DNA of 17,529 nt from JAOTVV01 sp039591075 (GTDB lineage Bacteria; Gemmatimonadota; Gemmatimonadetes; Gemmatimonadales; GWC2-71-9). Of this stretch, positions 1 through 5,756 are shown in pieces. The stretch's first letter is position 1. Each line of letters starts with the position of its first letter. The notes below the pieces were generated by a model. It saw nothing but the letters and a program-made list of their open reading frames with translations. It ran no database searches and had not been told where the DNA came from. The DNA lies in assembly GCA_039591075.1 (NCBI GenBank), contig JBDHEI010000057.1, forward strand, positions 1 through 17,529, written 5' to 3'. A program made the position numbers and the translations under genes.

Positions 1-312
1 GAGCTTGAAGCCGCCCGGCAGCACGGTATTCACCGGGGCATACGGGTATTTGCGGCCCGCCACCACGTTGGTCGCGCCACACACGACGTTGCGCGTCACC
101 GTGCCGTCGTGCACGCGGCATACCGTGAGCCGGTCGGCATCGGGGTGCCGCTCCACCGATTCCACGAGCGCGACGACCACGCCATCGAGGTCGTGATGGA
201 TGCGCTCGACGTTTTCGACCGGGGCCCCCAACATAGTGAGCCGTGCCGCCGCGTCGTCCGGGTCGACCGCGCGACCCAGCAGTGCCGAGATCCAGCCGAT
301 CGAGACGTTCAC
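1..312 (-). CDS. pheT: Phenylalanine--tRNA ligase beta subunit, N-terminal part (cut by window edge)
   Basis: This is the first 104 codons of PheT, the beta chain of the alpha2-beta2 enzyme that charges tRNA-Phe in the cytoplasm; the frame runs open off position 1. The start is the GTG at 312-310, giving MNVSIGWISALLG, and only one base (313) separates it from the pheS TGA, so translation is probably coupled to pheS. From about residue 44 the protein matches the tRNA-binding (EMAP/Myf-like) domain near the PheT N-terminus: VERHPDADRLTVC, then VVCGATNVVAG and VLPGGFKL. The B1, B3/B4, B5 and anticodon-binding domains would lie outside the window. No strong Shine-Dalgarno sequence is visible. 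The family call is secure from motif order and from its place directly after pheS. Confidence 0.95.
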   Translation of the reverse strand, partial: MNVSIGWISALLGRAVDPDDAAARLTMLGAPVENVERIHHDLDGVVVALVESVERHPDADRLTVCRVHDGTVTRNVVCGATNVVAGRKYPYAPVNTVLPGGFKL

Positions 313-313
313 G

Positions 314-1342
314 TCAGCTCACGAACTGCGAGAGAAACCGCATGTCGTTTTCGAACAGCAGGCGGATATCGGGGATGCCGTGCCGCAGCATGGTGATCCG
401 ATCCGGTCCCATGCCGAAGGCGTACCCGGTATACCGCTCGGGATCGATCCCACAGTTCTCGAACACGGCGGGGTGCACCATACCCGCCCCCATGATCTCG
501 AGGTAGCCGGTCTGCTTGCAGGTCGCGCACCCGCTGCCTCTGCACATCTGGCACTGCACGTCCACTTCGGCCGACGGCTCGGTGAACGGGAAGAACGACG
601 GGCGGAACCGCACCACTGTGTCGGGCGAGAAGAACCGTTTCACGAAGTAATCGATGCCGGCCTTGAAATCCACGAAGCTGATGCCCTCGTCGACGGCGAG
701 GCCTTCGATCTGCTCGAACACGGGCGAGTGGGATGGGTCGAACGCGTCGCGCCGGTACACCCGACCCGGAACCACGATCCGGATCGGGGGCTGATACTGC
801 TCCATGACCCGGGCCTGGACCGGCGACGTGTGGGTGCGGAGCAGCGTCCCCGGGCCGAGATAGAAGGTGTCGTGCTCATCAGCTGCGGGGTGGTCGAGCG
901 GCATGTTGAGCTTTGTGAAGTTGTAGTCCTCGGTCTCCGCTTCCGGTCCGCTCACCCTGGTGAAGCCCAGCTCCTTGAAGATCTCGCAGATCTCGTCCAC
1001 CACGGCGAGCACGGGATGCCGCGCGCCGCGCCACGCATGGCGAGCGGGCATCGTGCCGTCGACGTCGATCGCTCGCCGGGTGTCGGCCTGAAGCACCCGT
1101 TCGCGCTCAGCGATGGCAGTTTCCAGCGCTTGCTTGATCTGATTGGCGCGTGCCCCGAGCTGGCGGCGCTGCTCGGGCGGCAGGGATCCGAGGGATCGAA
1201 GAATCCGGGTGAGTTTTCCCGCTTTGCGACCGAGTACCTCGGTGCGCAGGTCGGCCAGCACCGCGGCGTTGGCGGTGGACACGCGGTCCACCGACTGCGC
1301 GATGAGGTCGAGTTCCTCCTGAGCGTGCGTGGGCGTGGTCAT
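314..1342 (-). CDS. pheS: Phenylalanine--tRNA ligase alpha subunit
   Basis: A 342-residue class II aminoacyl-tRNA synthetase catalytic chain that activates phenylalanine with ATP and transfers it to tRNA-Phe, working with PheT. Visible parts are an N-terminal helical tRNA-binding region (about residues 1-95), motif 2 around RVYRRDAFDPSHSPVFEQIEG (about 194-214) and motif 3 around GYAFGMGPDRITMLR (306-320). Between them is a four-cysteine segment (Cys264, 267, 272, 275; CQMCRGSGCATC) as in Bacillus-type PheS, probably a small zinc knuckle; E. coli PheS lacks it. I chose the ATG at 1342 because GGTGGAG lies 6 bases upstream. A GTG at 1354 would add four residues (MEPP) without a good ribosome binding site. 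Length fits the family. The rplT stop lies 16 bases upstream. Confidence 0.97.
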   Translation of the reverse strand: MTTPTHAQEELDLIAQSVDRVSTANAAVLADLRTEVLGRKAGKLTRILRSLGSLPPEQRRQLGARANQIKQALETAIAERERVLQADTRRAIDVDGTMPARHAWRGARHPVLAVVDEICEIFKELGFTRVSGPEAETEDYNFTKLNMPLDHPAADEHDTFYLGPGTLLRTHTSPVQARVMEQYQPPIRIVVPGRVYRRDAFDPSHSPVFEQIEGLAVDEGISFVDFKAGIDYFVKRFFSPDTVVRFRPSFFPFTEPSAEVDVQCQMCRGSGCATCKQTGYLEIMGAGMVHPAVFENCGIDPERYTGYAFGMGPDRITMLRHGIPDIRLLFENDMRFLSQFVS

Positions 1343-1358
1343 CGGCGGCTCCACCCCA

Positions 1359-1712
1359 CTAGAGGCTCTGCTTGGCCACCTCCGCCAACTCGCCGAACGC
1401 CGCCGGATCGCGTACCGCCAGATCCGCGAGCATCTTGCGGTTGATCTCGACGCCCGCCTTCTTCAGACCGGACATGAATCGGCTGTAGCTGAGGTCGTAG
1501 GTCCGCGCCGCCGCATTGATCCGCACGACCCACAGCCGGCGGAAGTCCCGCTTGCGATTGCGCCGATCCCGGTACGCGTACCGCAGACCGCGCTCGACGT
1601 TCTCCTTGGCCGACTTGTACAGCTTGCTGCGTCCGCCCCGCGCGCCCTTCGCCGCACGCATGATCTTCTTCTTGCGCTTGTGGCGGGCGACGGAGTTCCG
1701 AACTCTAGGCAT
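1359..1712 (-). CDS. rplT: 50S ribosomal protein L20
   Basis: A 117-residue, strongly basic protein matching bacterial L20 end to end: MPRVRNSVARHKRKKKI at the N-terminus, then AKGARGGRSKLYKSAKE, the RDRRNRKRDFRRLWVVRINAA segment, and the globular C-terminus with YSRFMSGLKKAGVEINRKMLADLA. L20 binds 23S rRNA early in 50S assembly. In E. coli and Bacillus it also represses its own operon by binding the mRNA leader or operator, which makes the structured regions upstream of infC and rpmI in this window relevant. The ATG follows an AGGAG by 7 bases, and that ribosome binding site overlaps the rpmI stop codon, so the two genes are probably translationally coupled. Confidence 0.98.
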   Translation of the reverse strand: MPRVRNSVARHKRKKKIMRAAKGARGGRSKLYKSAKENVERGLRYAYRDRRNRKRDFRRLWVVRINAAARTYDLSYSRFMSGLKKAGVEINRKMLADLAVRDPAAFGELAEVAKQSL

Positions 1713-1721
1713 GGTCCGCTC

Positions 1722-1916
1722 CTACGCGCTCAACAGGCGCTTAATGCGTCGCTCGTCCGCCGCCGCGACCAGCGTCGCCTTGCGCAGGCGGCGCTTTCGC
1801 TTCGGACGCTTCTTGGTCAGGATGTGGCTCTTGAAGGCGCGCGATCGCTTGATCCGGCCCGAAGCCGTCAACTTGAAGCGCTTCGCGGCGCCACGTCTCG
1901 TTTTCTGCTTCGGCAT
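1722..1916 (-). CDS. rpmI: 50S ribosomal protein L35
   Basis: A 64-residue basic protein with the L35 signature: MPKQKTRRGAAKRFKLTASG at the start, then KRSRAFKSHILTKKRPKRKRRLRK and a C-terminal helix ending RIKRLLSA. It is a small 50S subunit protein. The frame is open 21 codons further upstream, but the ATG at 1916 gives the exact family N-terminus. The region before this ATG has no clear Shine-Dalgarno sequence, only a weak purine run (AGAAAGCAG). That fits a gene whose translation is controlled through the 91-base spacer after infC, as in E. coli where L20 represses rpmI. That control is inferred here, not shown. Confidence 0.97.
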   Translation of the reverse strand: MPKQKTRRGAAKRFKLTASGRIKRSRAFKSHILTKKRPKRKRRLRKATLVAAADERRIKRLLSA

Positions 1917-2007
1917 AACGCTGCTTTCTGTCTCTGAGGGTGGCGGTCGACCAGTCGGGGCTTGTCCGCCCCTCGTCATCCGCCTCCCTGCCTCGTTGTC
2001 CGCCCGG
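1917..2007 (-). promoter_or_regulatory. infC-rpmI spacer with direct repeat and hairpin, possible translational operator
   Basis: This 91-base stretch is unusually long for such a compact operon. On the minus strand the 10-mer GGGCGGACAA occurs twice (2005-1996 and 1971-1962), 34 bases apart. The second copy overlaps a 5-bp GGGGC/GCCCC hairpin (1957-1972). In E. coli the equivalent region upstream of rpmI carries the L20 repressor site. I see no -35/-10 pair here. The operator role is inferred from position alone. Confidence 0.3.
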
Positions 2008-2529
2008 TTATTTCGGCGCCAGCACCATCGTCATATTGCGCCCCTCGAGCTTCGCATGCGTCTCGACCTTGGCGATGTCCTGGACCGCCTCGAAGACCCG
2101 ATTGAGCACTCCCTGGCCCAGCTCCGGATGGGTGATCTGCCGACCGCGAAACATCATGGTCAGCTTCACCTTGTTGCCTTCCTCCAGGAACGTCCGCGCA
2201 TGTCGGGTCTTGAACGCGAAATCGTGCTCGCTGATCCCGGGACGGTACTTCACTTCCTTCACCTGAATGACATGCTGCTTCTTGCGTGCCGCCCGAGCGG
2301 CCTTCGCTTGCTCGAATCGGTATTTGCCGTAGTCCATGATCTTGACCACGGGGGGGCGGGCCATGGGCGCCACTTCGACGAGATCGAGCCCTCGTTCCAG
2401 TGCCGCACGGAGCGCCTCTTCGACGGGGACGACCCCCACCTGCTCTCCGTCATCTCCGATCAGCCGGACCGGGCTGATACGGATTTGCTGATTGACCCTC
2501 ACCCGCTGTTTGTCGTCTGAAACGGCCAG
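2008..2529 (-). CDS. infC: Translation initiation factor IF-3 with probable CTG start
   Basis: IF-3 binds the 30S subunit, keeps it apart from 50S, and checks start-codon and initiator-tRNA pairing. The protein shows the N-terminal domain (VNQQIRISPVRLIGDDGEQ, DLVEVAP), the linker region (PPVVKIMDYGKYRFEQ, KKQHVIQVKEVKYRPG) and the C-terminal domain ending RNMTMVLAPK. Two starts are possible. A GTG at 2502 gives 164 residues but has no ribosome binding site. A CTG at 2529-2527 lies 7 bases after a perfect AAAGGAGG (2544-2537) and gives 173 residues, adding a nine-residue N-terminus comparable to E. coli IF-3. I prefer the CTG. Non-standard infC starts (AUU in E. coli) are known to let IF-3 repress its own synthesis. 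The gene opens the infC-rpmI-rplT-pheST operon. Confidence 0.93.
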   Translation of the reverse strand: MAVSDDKQRVRVNQQIRISPVRLIGDDGEQVGVVPVEEALRAALERGLDLVEVAPMARPPVVKIMDYGKYRFEQAKAARAARKKQHVIQVKEVKYRPGISEHDFAFKTRHARTFLEEGNKVKLTMMFRGRQITHPELGQGVLNRVFEAVQDIAKVETHAKLEGRNMTMVLAPK

Positions 2530-2536
2530 TGACGAG

Positions 2537-2544
2537 CCTCCTTT
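2537..2544 (-). promoter_or_regulatory. Strong Shine-Dalgarno sequence deciding the infC start
   Basis: AAAGGAGG on the minus strand is complementary to the 16S rRNA 3' end. It sits 7 bases before CTG at 2529 but 34 bases before the GTG at 2502, so it points to the CTG as the initiation codon. It lies just downstream of the leader terminator, so it is made only when transcription reads through. Confidence 0.75.
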
Positions 2545-2558
2545 CGTCTGCAGACAAC

Positions 2559-2592
2559 AAAAAAGACGGACTCAGCCCTCCAAGAGTCCGTC
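2559..2592 (-). terminator. Intrinsic terminator (attenuator) in the infC leader
   Basis: On the minus strand a perfect 9-bp stem GACGGACTC/GAGTCCGTC (2592-2584 with 2573-2565) encloses a 10-base loop and is followed at once by six T residues (2564-2559). It lies after the infC promoter and before the infC ribosome binding site, so it should stop leader transcripts unless an antiterminator forms. It could also block read-through from the upstream hydrolase gene. Confidence 0.85.
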
Positions 2593-2701
2593 GCCGGCGG
2601 GGCGTCGTGCCCCGCTCACTCGCAGAACCCTGAACGCGCACCCGACGGGTGGCAGGAGGGTGAAGCGCCAGCGGCGCTTACTTGCCGTATTGTGACTGGG
2701 G

Positions 2702-2730
2702 ATAGTATCCCCTCCCCTACGGGCTGTCAA
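2702..2730 (-). promoter_or_regulatory. Near-consensus sigma70/sigmaA promoter for the infC operon
   Basis: On the minus strand, TTGACA (2730-2725, six of six) is followed by a 17-base spacer and TACTAT (2707-2702, five of six to TATAAT). The start point should fall near 2695. The -35 box lies inside the last sense codons (Leu-Asp-Ser) of the preceding hydrolase gene. This is the best promoter match I found in the window. Confidence 0.85.
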
Positions 2731-3592
2731 GCGGCGCAAACGTCAGTGCCGTCTTGTCCTGCACCACTTTCCCCCGCCCTCGCTCAGGGTCGTGCTCGAA
2801 CAGGAGGAGCCACTCCTCATCCAGGGCACGACCCAGTAGATGGCGCTTGGTCTCCAGGGTCACCATCGGCTCCAGATCGTACCCCATGATCCAGGGAAGC
2901 GGAACATGGGCAGTCGTCGGCACCAGGTCGGCCAGATAGCAGGCGGTCTCGCCGCCGTTGCTCACCAAGACGGACTGGTGATACGGAACGTGCCCCGGCG
3001 TCGGCAGCAACCGAATCCCGGGCACCAGCTCCGTCTCGCCGTCGATCAGCTGCCACCGCCCCGCCTGGGTGACCGGCGCGAAATTCGGCGGCAGATAGCT
3101 CGCTGACGTTCGCTCGTTGGATCGCATCCCAAATTCCAGTTCGCCCTTCTGAACCACGTAGGTGGCATTCGGGTACGTGAGCGCGACCCGCCCGGCAGGA
3201 TCCTGATGGGTGTTGCCCCCCGCGTGATCGAAATGCAGGTGGGTATTGATCACGTACCGGATGTCGGCGGGCGCGAATCCCGCCTCATGGAGCGCGTCGT
3301 CGAGCCGGGTGGGACCGCGGGTGCCGCGGTTCTCCACTCCGTAGATCTCCACGAACTTCTCGGTTTCCTTGTCGCCCACCCCGGTATCCACGAGAATCGG
3401 GCCCGCGTCATGCTCGATCAGGAGGCAGCGGAGCGCCAAGGGAATGCGATTCCGTTCGTCGGGCGGGATCCGCTTCTCCCAGAGGGGCTTCGGGACCACC
3501 CCGAACATGGCCCCGCCATCCAAGCGCTGACGCCCTCCGTCGAGGAGATGACAGGTGAACCGACCGACCGCGAACGTGGTCACGAGCGTCAT
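2717..3592 (-). CDS. Metallo-beta-lactamase-fold hydrolase, AHL-lactonase-like
   Basis: A 291-residue cytosolic-looking protein with no signal peptide. It has the full dinuclear metal set of the fold: HLHFDH at 118-123 (H118, H120, D122, H123), His201 in TPGH, Asp222 in LADLV, and His267 in FEHD. The sequence HLHFDHAGG and the spacing of the later ligands resemble N-acyl homoserine lactonases such as AiiA and AttM. However, many unrelated lactonases and hydrolases share this layout, so the substrate is unknown. The ATG overlaps the stop of the upstream exonuclease gene as ATGA, indicating translational coupling. The last codons contain the -35 box of the infC promoter, which constrains the C-terminal sequence. 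The fold call is secure; the lactonase call is tentative. Confidence 0.9.
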   Translation of the reverse strand: MTLVTTFAVGRFTCHLLDGGRQRLDGGAMFGVVPKPLWEKRIPPDERNRIPLALRCLLIEHDAGPILVDTGVGDKETEKFVEIYGVENRGTRGPTRLDDALHEAGFAPADIRYVINTHLHFDHAGGNTHQDPAGRVALTYPNATYVVQKGELEFGMRSNERTSASYLPPNFAPVTQAGRWQLIDGETELVPGIRLLPTPGHVPYHQSVLVSNGGETACYLADLVPTTAHVPLPWIMGYDLEPMVTLETKRHLLGRALDEEWLLLFEHDPERGRGKVVQDKTALTFAPLDSP

Positions 3593-4446
3593 GCGTCCTC
3601 CACGGAAGTCGGGAGCGCTGAGCGGCGGCGGCGGCGGCGGCGGCGCGGTCGGCCAAGCGCCTGGAGGTCGTCAAGGGTCCGCGCCCCTTTTTCTTCCGCC
3701 ACGTCGAGCAGTCGCTTGAGAACCCGGGCCGTTCCCAAGGCGTCGCTGCCGGCGCGATGGCGGTGCTCGATTTCTACGCCGAAGTACGTGGCGACCGCGT
3801 CGAGATTCCTGGAGCGAAGTTCCGGCACAAGGCGTCGGGTGAGCCGGACCGTGCAGATCCGTGGGCCCTCGAGGGCAAGGTCCCGAGTCCGTCGCAGCTC
3901 GCGCGAGACGAATGCCCAATCGAACCGCGCGTTGTGTGCAGCGAACACACGCCCTGCCAGCGCCGCCACCACGTCGTCCGCGATCTCGGCAAACGTGGGT
4001 TGCGTGCGCACCATGTCGTCGGTAATACGTGTCAGGGCAGAGACCAAGTTGGGGATGGGACGCTCGGGATTCACCAGCGCTTCGAACGCGAGCGCGATCT
4101 TCCCGCCGCTCAGGGTGTAGATGCCGATCTCGGTGACCCGATCACCGCGGCCGGAGCTCGACCCCGTAGTCTCGACATCGACCACCGCGAACGTGCAGGC
4201 GCCCAGGGCGGTCGACTCGCCAGCCGCTGCGGCCAGAGCCCATTTGCCGTCGCCCAGCCGGCGCACGCGCGGGTCCGACCCGAGGAGCGCCACCGCCACT
4301 CGATCGGCGATCGCCCGGGTCGCGCGGGAGATGCCGAGCACGTCCCGCGCCAACGTGAGGCTATCGGCCGCCTGATCGGCCAGGAACCGGAGCGACCGAT
4401 CCACCAGAGTGCCAGCCGGAGCCGCCCGAACGCCGGAGTCGGTCAC
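3589..4446 (-). CDS. DEDDh 3'-5' exonuclease, DnaQ (Pol III epsilon)-like, with N-terminal domain
   Basis: A 285-residue protein. The exonuclease domain (about residues 84-255) has all three Exo motifs: Asp90 and Glu92 in VVDVETTG, Asp in HNARFDWAF (Exo II), and His-x4-Asp in HRAGSD (Exo III), so it should be active on DNA or RNA 3' ends. The first 80 residues are separate and look like a small helical or winged-helix domain ending LGDGKWAL; a HARE-HTH-like fold is a guess. The C-terminus carries an Arg-rich stretch coded by a (GCG)8 microsatellite, perhaps nucleic-acid binding. The GTG start at 4446 overlaps the arcA stop as GTGA. The frame stays open upstream but only inside arcA. It is more likely an accessory exonuclease than the replicative proofreader, because no polymerase gene is nearby. 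Confidence 0.88.
   Translation of the reverse strand: MTDSGVRAAPAGTLVDRSLRFLADQAADSLTLARDVLGISRATRAIADRVAVALLGSDPRVRRLGDGKWALAAAAGESTALGACTFAVVDVETTGSSSGRGDRVTEIGIYTLSGGKIALAFEALVNPERPIPNLVSALTRITDDMVRTQPTFAEIADDVVAALAGRVFAAHNARFDWAFVSRELRRTRDLALEGPRICTVRLTRRLVPELRSRNLDAVATYFGVEIEHRHRAGSDALGTARVLKRLLDVAEEKGARTLDDLQALGRPRRRRRRRRSALPTSVEDA
3622..3645. repeat. (GCG)8 trinucleotide microsatellite inside the exonuclease gene
   Basis: Eight uninterrupted GCG units on the plus strand encode a run of arginines near the exonuclease C-terminus. Slippage would change the number of arginines without shifting the frame. Confidence 0.9.
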
Positions 4447-5669
4447 GGGTCGTCCCGGTGGAGCGGCAGCGTCATGCACCGTGCGCCTCCGCCCCCGCGC
4501 ACCAACTCCGCGCCCTGGAAGGTAATGATCGTCCGCTCCGTGGGGGCCTCGTCGGACCCCAGAACGTCGGGGGCATCCACGATCCGATACCCGGCCCGCT
4601 CGATTTCCCGCAGGGTGGCCTCGTTGCGCTTGTACGCGAGCGCGACACCCGGTCGCACGGCCACCAGGTTGCAGCCGGAGCCCCACTGCTCGCGGTCCTG
4701 CACCCCGCGATGCTGGCCGCCGCAGAAGATGGGCTCCAGCGGAAAGTTGACGTCGCGGAGCGCCGTGAAGAAATCGGGTGCTTCCCGGACGGCGGCCTCG
4801 CCCTTGCGGCGGTGGAGCACGCCCAGCCGCCCCGCACCCACGAAGTGCGGCGGATAGATCACACACTGCTCCCGATCGACCTGGCTGAAGATCATGTCCA
4901 GGTGGATCGCGGTGCTCTCGCCCGGCAGGACCACCGCGATGACGTCTGTCACCGGGCAGCGCTCGAACACGACGTCGCAAATGTGATCCAGGGCCGCGGC
5001 GCTCGATCGCCCGCTGTATCCCAGGAGAAGGAGATCCGGTCGCACCGGATGGACGTCTCCCCCTTCCAGGCTGTAGTTGTCACGGCGCTCTTCCGAGCCG
5101 TCGTAGAGAATACCGGCGTTCGCCAGCTTGGGGTGAAACGAGAACAGGGCCTTGATGAGCAGCTCCTCACTCCACCGTGCGGCGTGGCGCATGGACCCAA
5201 TCACGACGTGCTCGCCGATCACGATACCGATGTCACGCGTGAAGAACAGATTGGGGACCGCCGGCAGCGAGTACCCCACAGCGTTGAGGTATCTGGTGAG
5301 CGGACCCCCTTCTTCCTCCACCCCCTCGATCAGCATGGTGACGAGCTCCTCGCTGGGGCGGTCGGCCAGCCGCTGGAGCAGCGTGTCCGAGGGAATCACC
5401 TTGCTCGCCCGGGCAATGAGGAGCTCTCGTGCTTCCCGGAGTTCGAGCACGTCGCGCAGGAGATCGCTCACCTCGTAGACCTCGCCGTATCGTTCCAGCA
5501 CCTGCGTGAGCGTGCGGTGCTCGCGGCTGGCGAATCCGATGTCGATGATGTCGTCGTACAGGTATTCGCGACGGGTAGTGGGCGTGACGGCCTGGAGCTC
5601 GCGACCGGGGCCGTGCACCAGGACCGCACGCAACGCCCCGATCTCACTGGTCACGCGTATGGGAAGCAT
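4443..5669 (-). CDS. arcA: Arginine deiminase
   Basis: A 408-residue protein, the normal length for the family, hydrolysing L-arginine to citrulline and ammonia. The guanidine-binding and catalytic set is present in order: FTRD (143-146), EGGD (202-205), HLDM (256-259) and the nucleophile Cys398 in GGGGARCMT. The usual arc partners, ornithine carbamoyltransferase, carbamate kinase and the arginine/ornithine antiporter, are absent from this window. If they are also absent from the genome, the enzyme may serve nitrogen supply or acid protection rather than ATP production. The ATG at 5669 has no Shine-Dalgarno sequence, and a candidate -10 box lies only 6 bases upstream, suggesting a leaderless mRNA. 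It is the first gene of a tight three-gene unit with the exonuclease and hydrolase. Confidence 0.95.
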   Translation of the reverse strand: MLPIRVTSEIGALRAVLVHGPGRELQAVTPTTRREYLYDDIIDIGFASREHRTLTQVLERYGEVYEVSDLLRDVLELREARELLIARASKVIPSDTLLQRLADRPSEELVTMLIEGVEEEGGPLTRYLNAVGYSLPAVPNLFFTRDIGIVIGEHVVIGSMRHAARWSEELLIKALFSFHPKLANAGILYDGSEERRDNYSLEGGDVHPVRPDLLLLGYSGRSSAAALDHICDVVFERCPVTDVIAVVLPGESTAIHLDMIFSQVDREQCVIYPPHFVGAGRLGVLHRRKGEAAVREAPDFFTALRDVNFPLEPIFCGGQHRGVQDREQWGSGCNLVAVRPGVALAYKRNEATLREIERAGYRIVDAPDVLGSDEAPTERTIITFQGAELVRGGGGARCMTLPLHRDDP

Positions 5670-5675
5670 CGCGTC

Positions 5676-5705
5676 AATCTAGCCGGGGCCACACCGACCG
5701 CTCAA
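5676..5705 (-). promoter_or_regulatory. Candidate promoter for a leaderless arcA transcript
   Basis: On the minus strand TTGAGC (5705-5700) and TAGATT (5681-5676) are 18 bases apart. The predicted start, 7 bases after the -10 box, is the A of the arcA ATG at 5669. There is no ribosome binding site before that ATG, which fits leaderless initiation. The -35 box is only a partial match, so this is a moderate call. Confidence 0.45.
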
Positions 5706-5714
5706 CGGCGGTCG
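5695..5714. repeat. 7-bp inverted repeat between rsmA and arcA
   Basis: CGACCGC (5695-5701) and GCGGTCG (5708-5714) form a perfect 7-bp stem with a 6-base loop. No T-run follows on either strand. It overlaps the candidate arcA -35 box, so it could be an operator, or a weak transcription end for the rsmA transcript. Confidence 0.35.
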
Positions 5715-5756
5715 TCGTCCGTGATGCTCGTGACCGCGGAGCGTCGCGGGCGGTGC

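Larger units (their letters stand above)
2530..2695 (-). ncRNA. Structured 5' leader of the infC operon (candidate attenuation leader)
   Basis: The expected transcript leader is about 165 nt, from near 2695 to the infC start. Besides the terminator it has three perfect minus-strand hairpins: AAGCGCC/GGCGCTT (2679-2663, 3-base loop), CACCC/GGGTG (2651-2639, 3-base loop) and GCGGGGC/GCCCCGC (2615-2597, 5-base loop). A CCCTCC at 2660-2655 can pair with GGAGGG in the terminator loop (2581-2576) or with the infC GGAGG. Leaders before infC-rpmI-rplT are known targets of L20 in Firmicutes; whether this one is equivalent is not established. I did not recognise a T-box or another named riboswitch. Confidence 0.55.

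Noticed and set aside
200..1444. Plus-strand open frame of 414 codons opposite pheS
   Set aside because: Mirror of the pheS coding sequence; no recognisable domain and no plausible ribosome binding site.
2530..2695. T-box riboswitch before infC-pheST
   Set aside because: I could not find the conserved T-box sequence or a specifier stem; the terminator alone is not enough for that call.
4447..4980. Long N-terminal extension of the exonuclease frame
   Set aside because: Coincides with the catalytic part of arcA in another frame and has no domain similarity.
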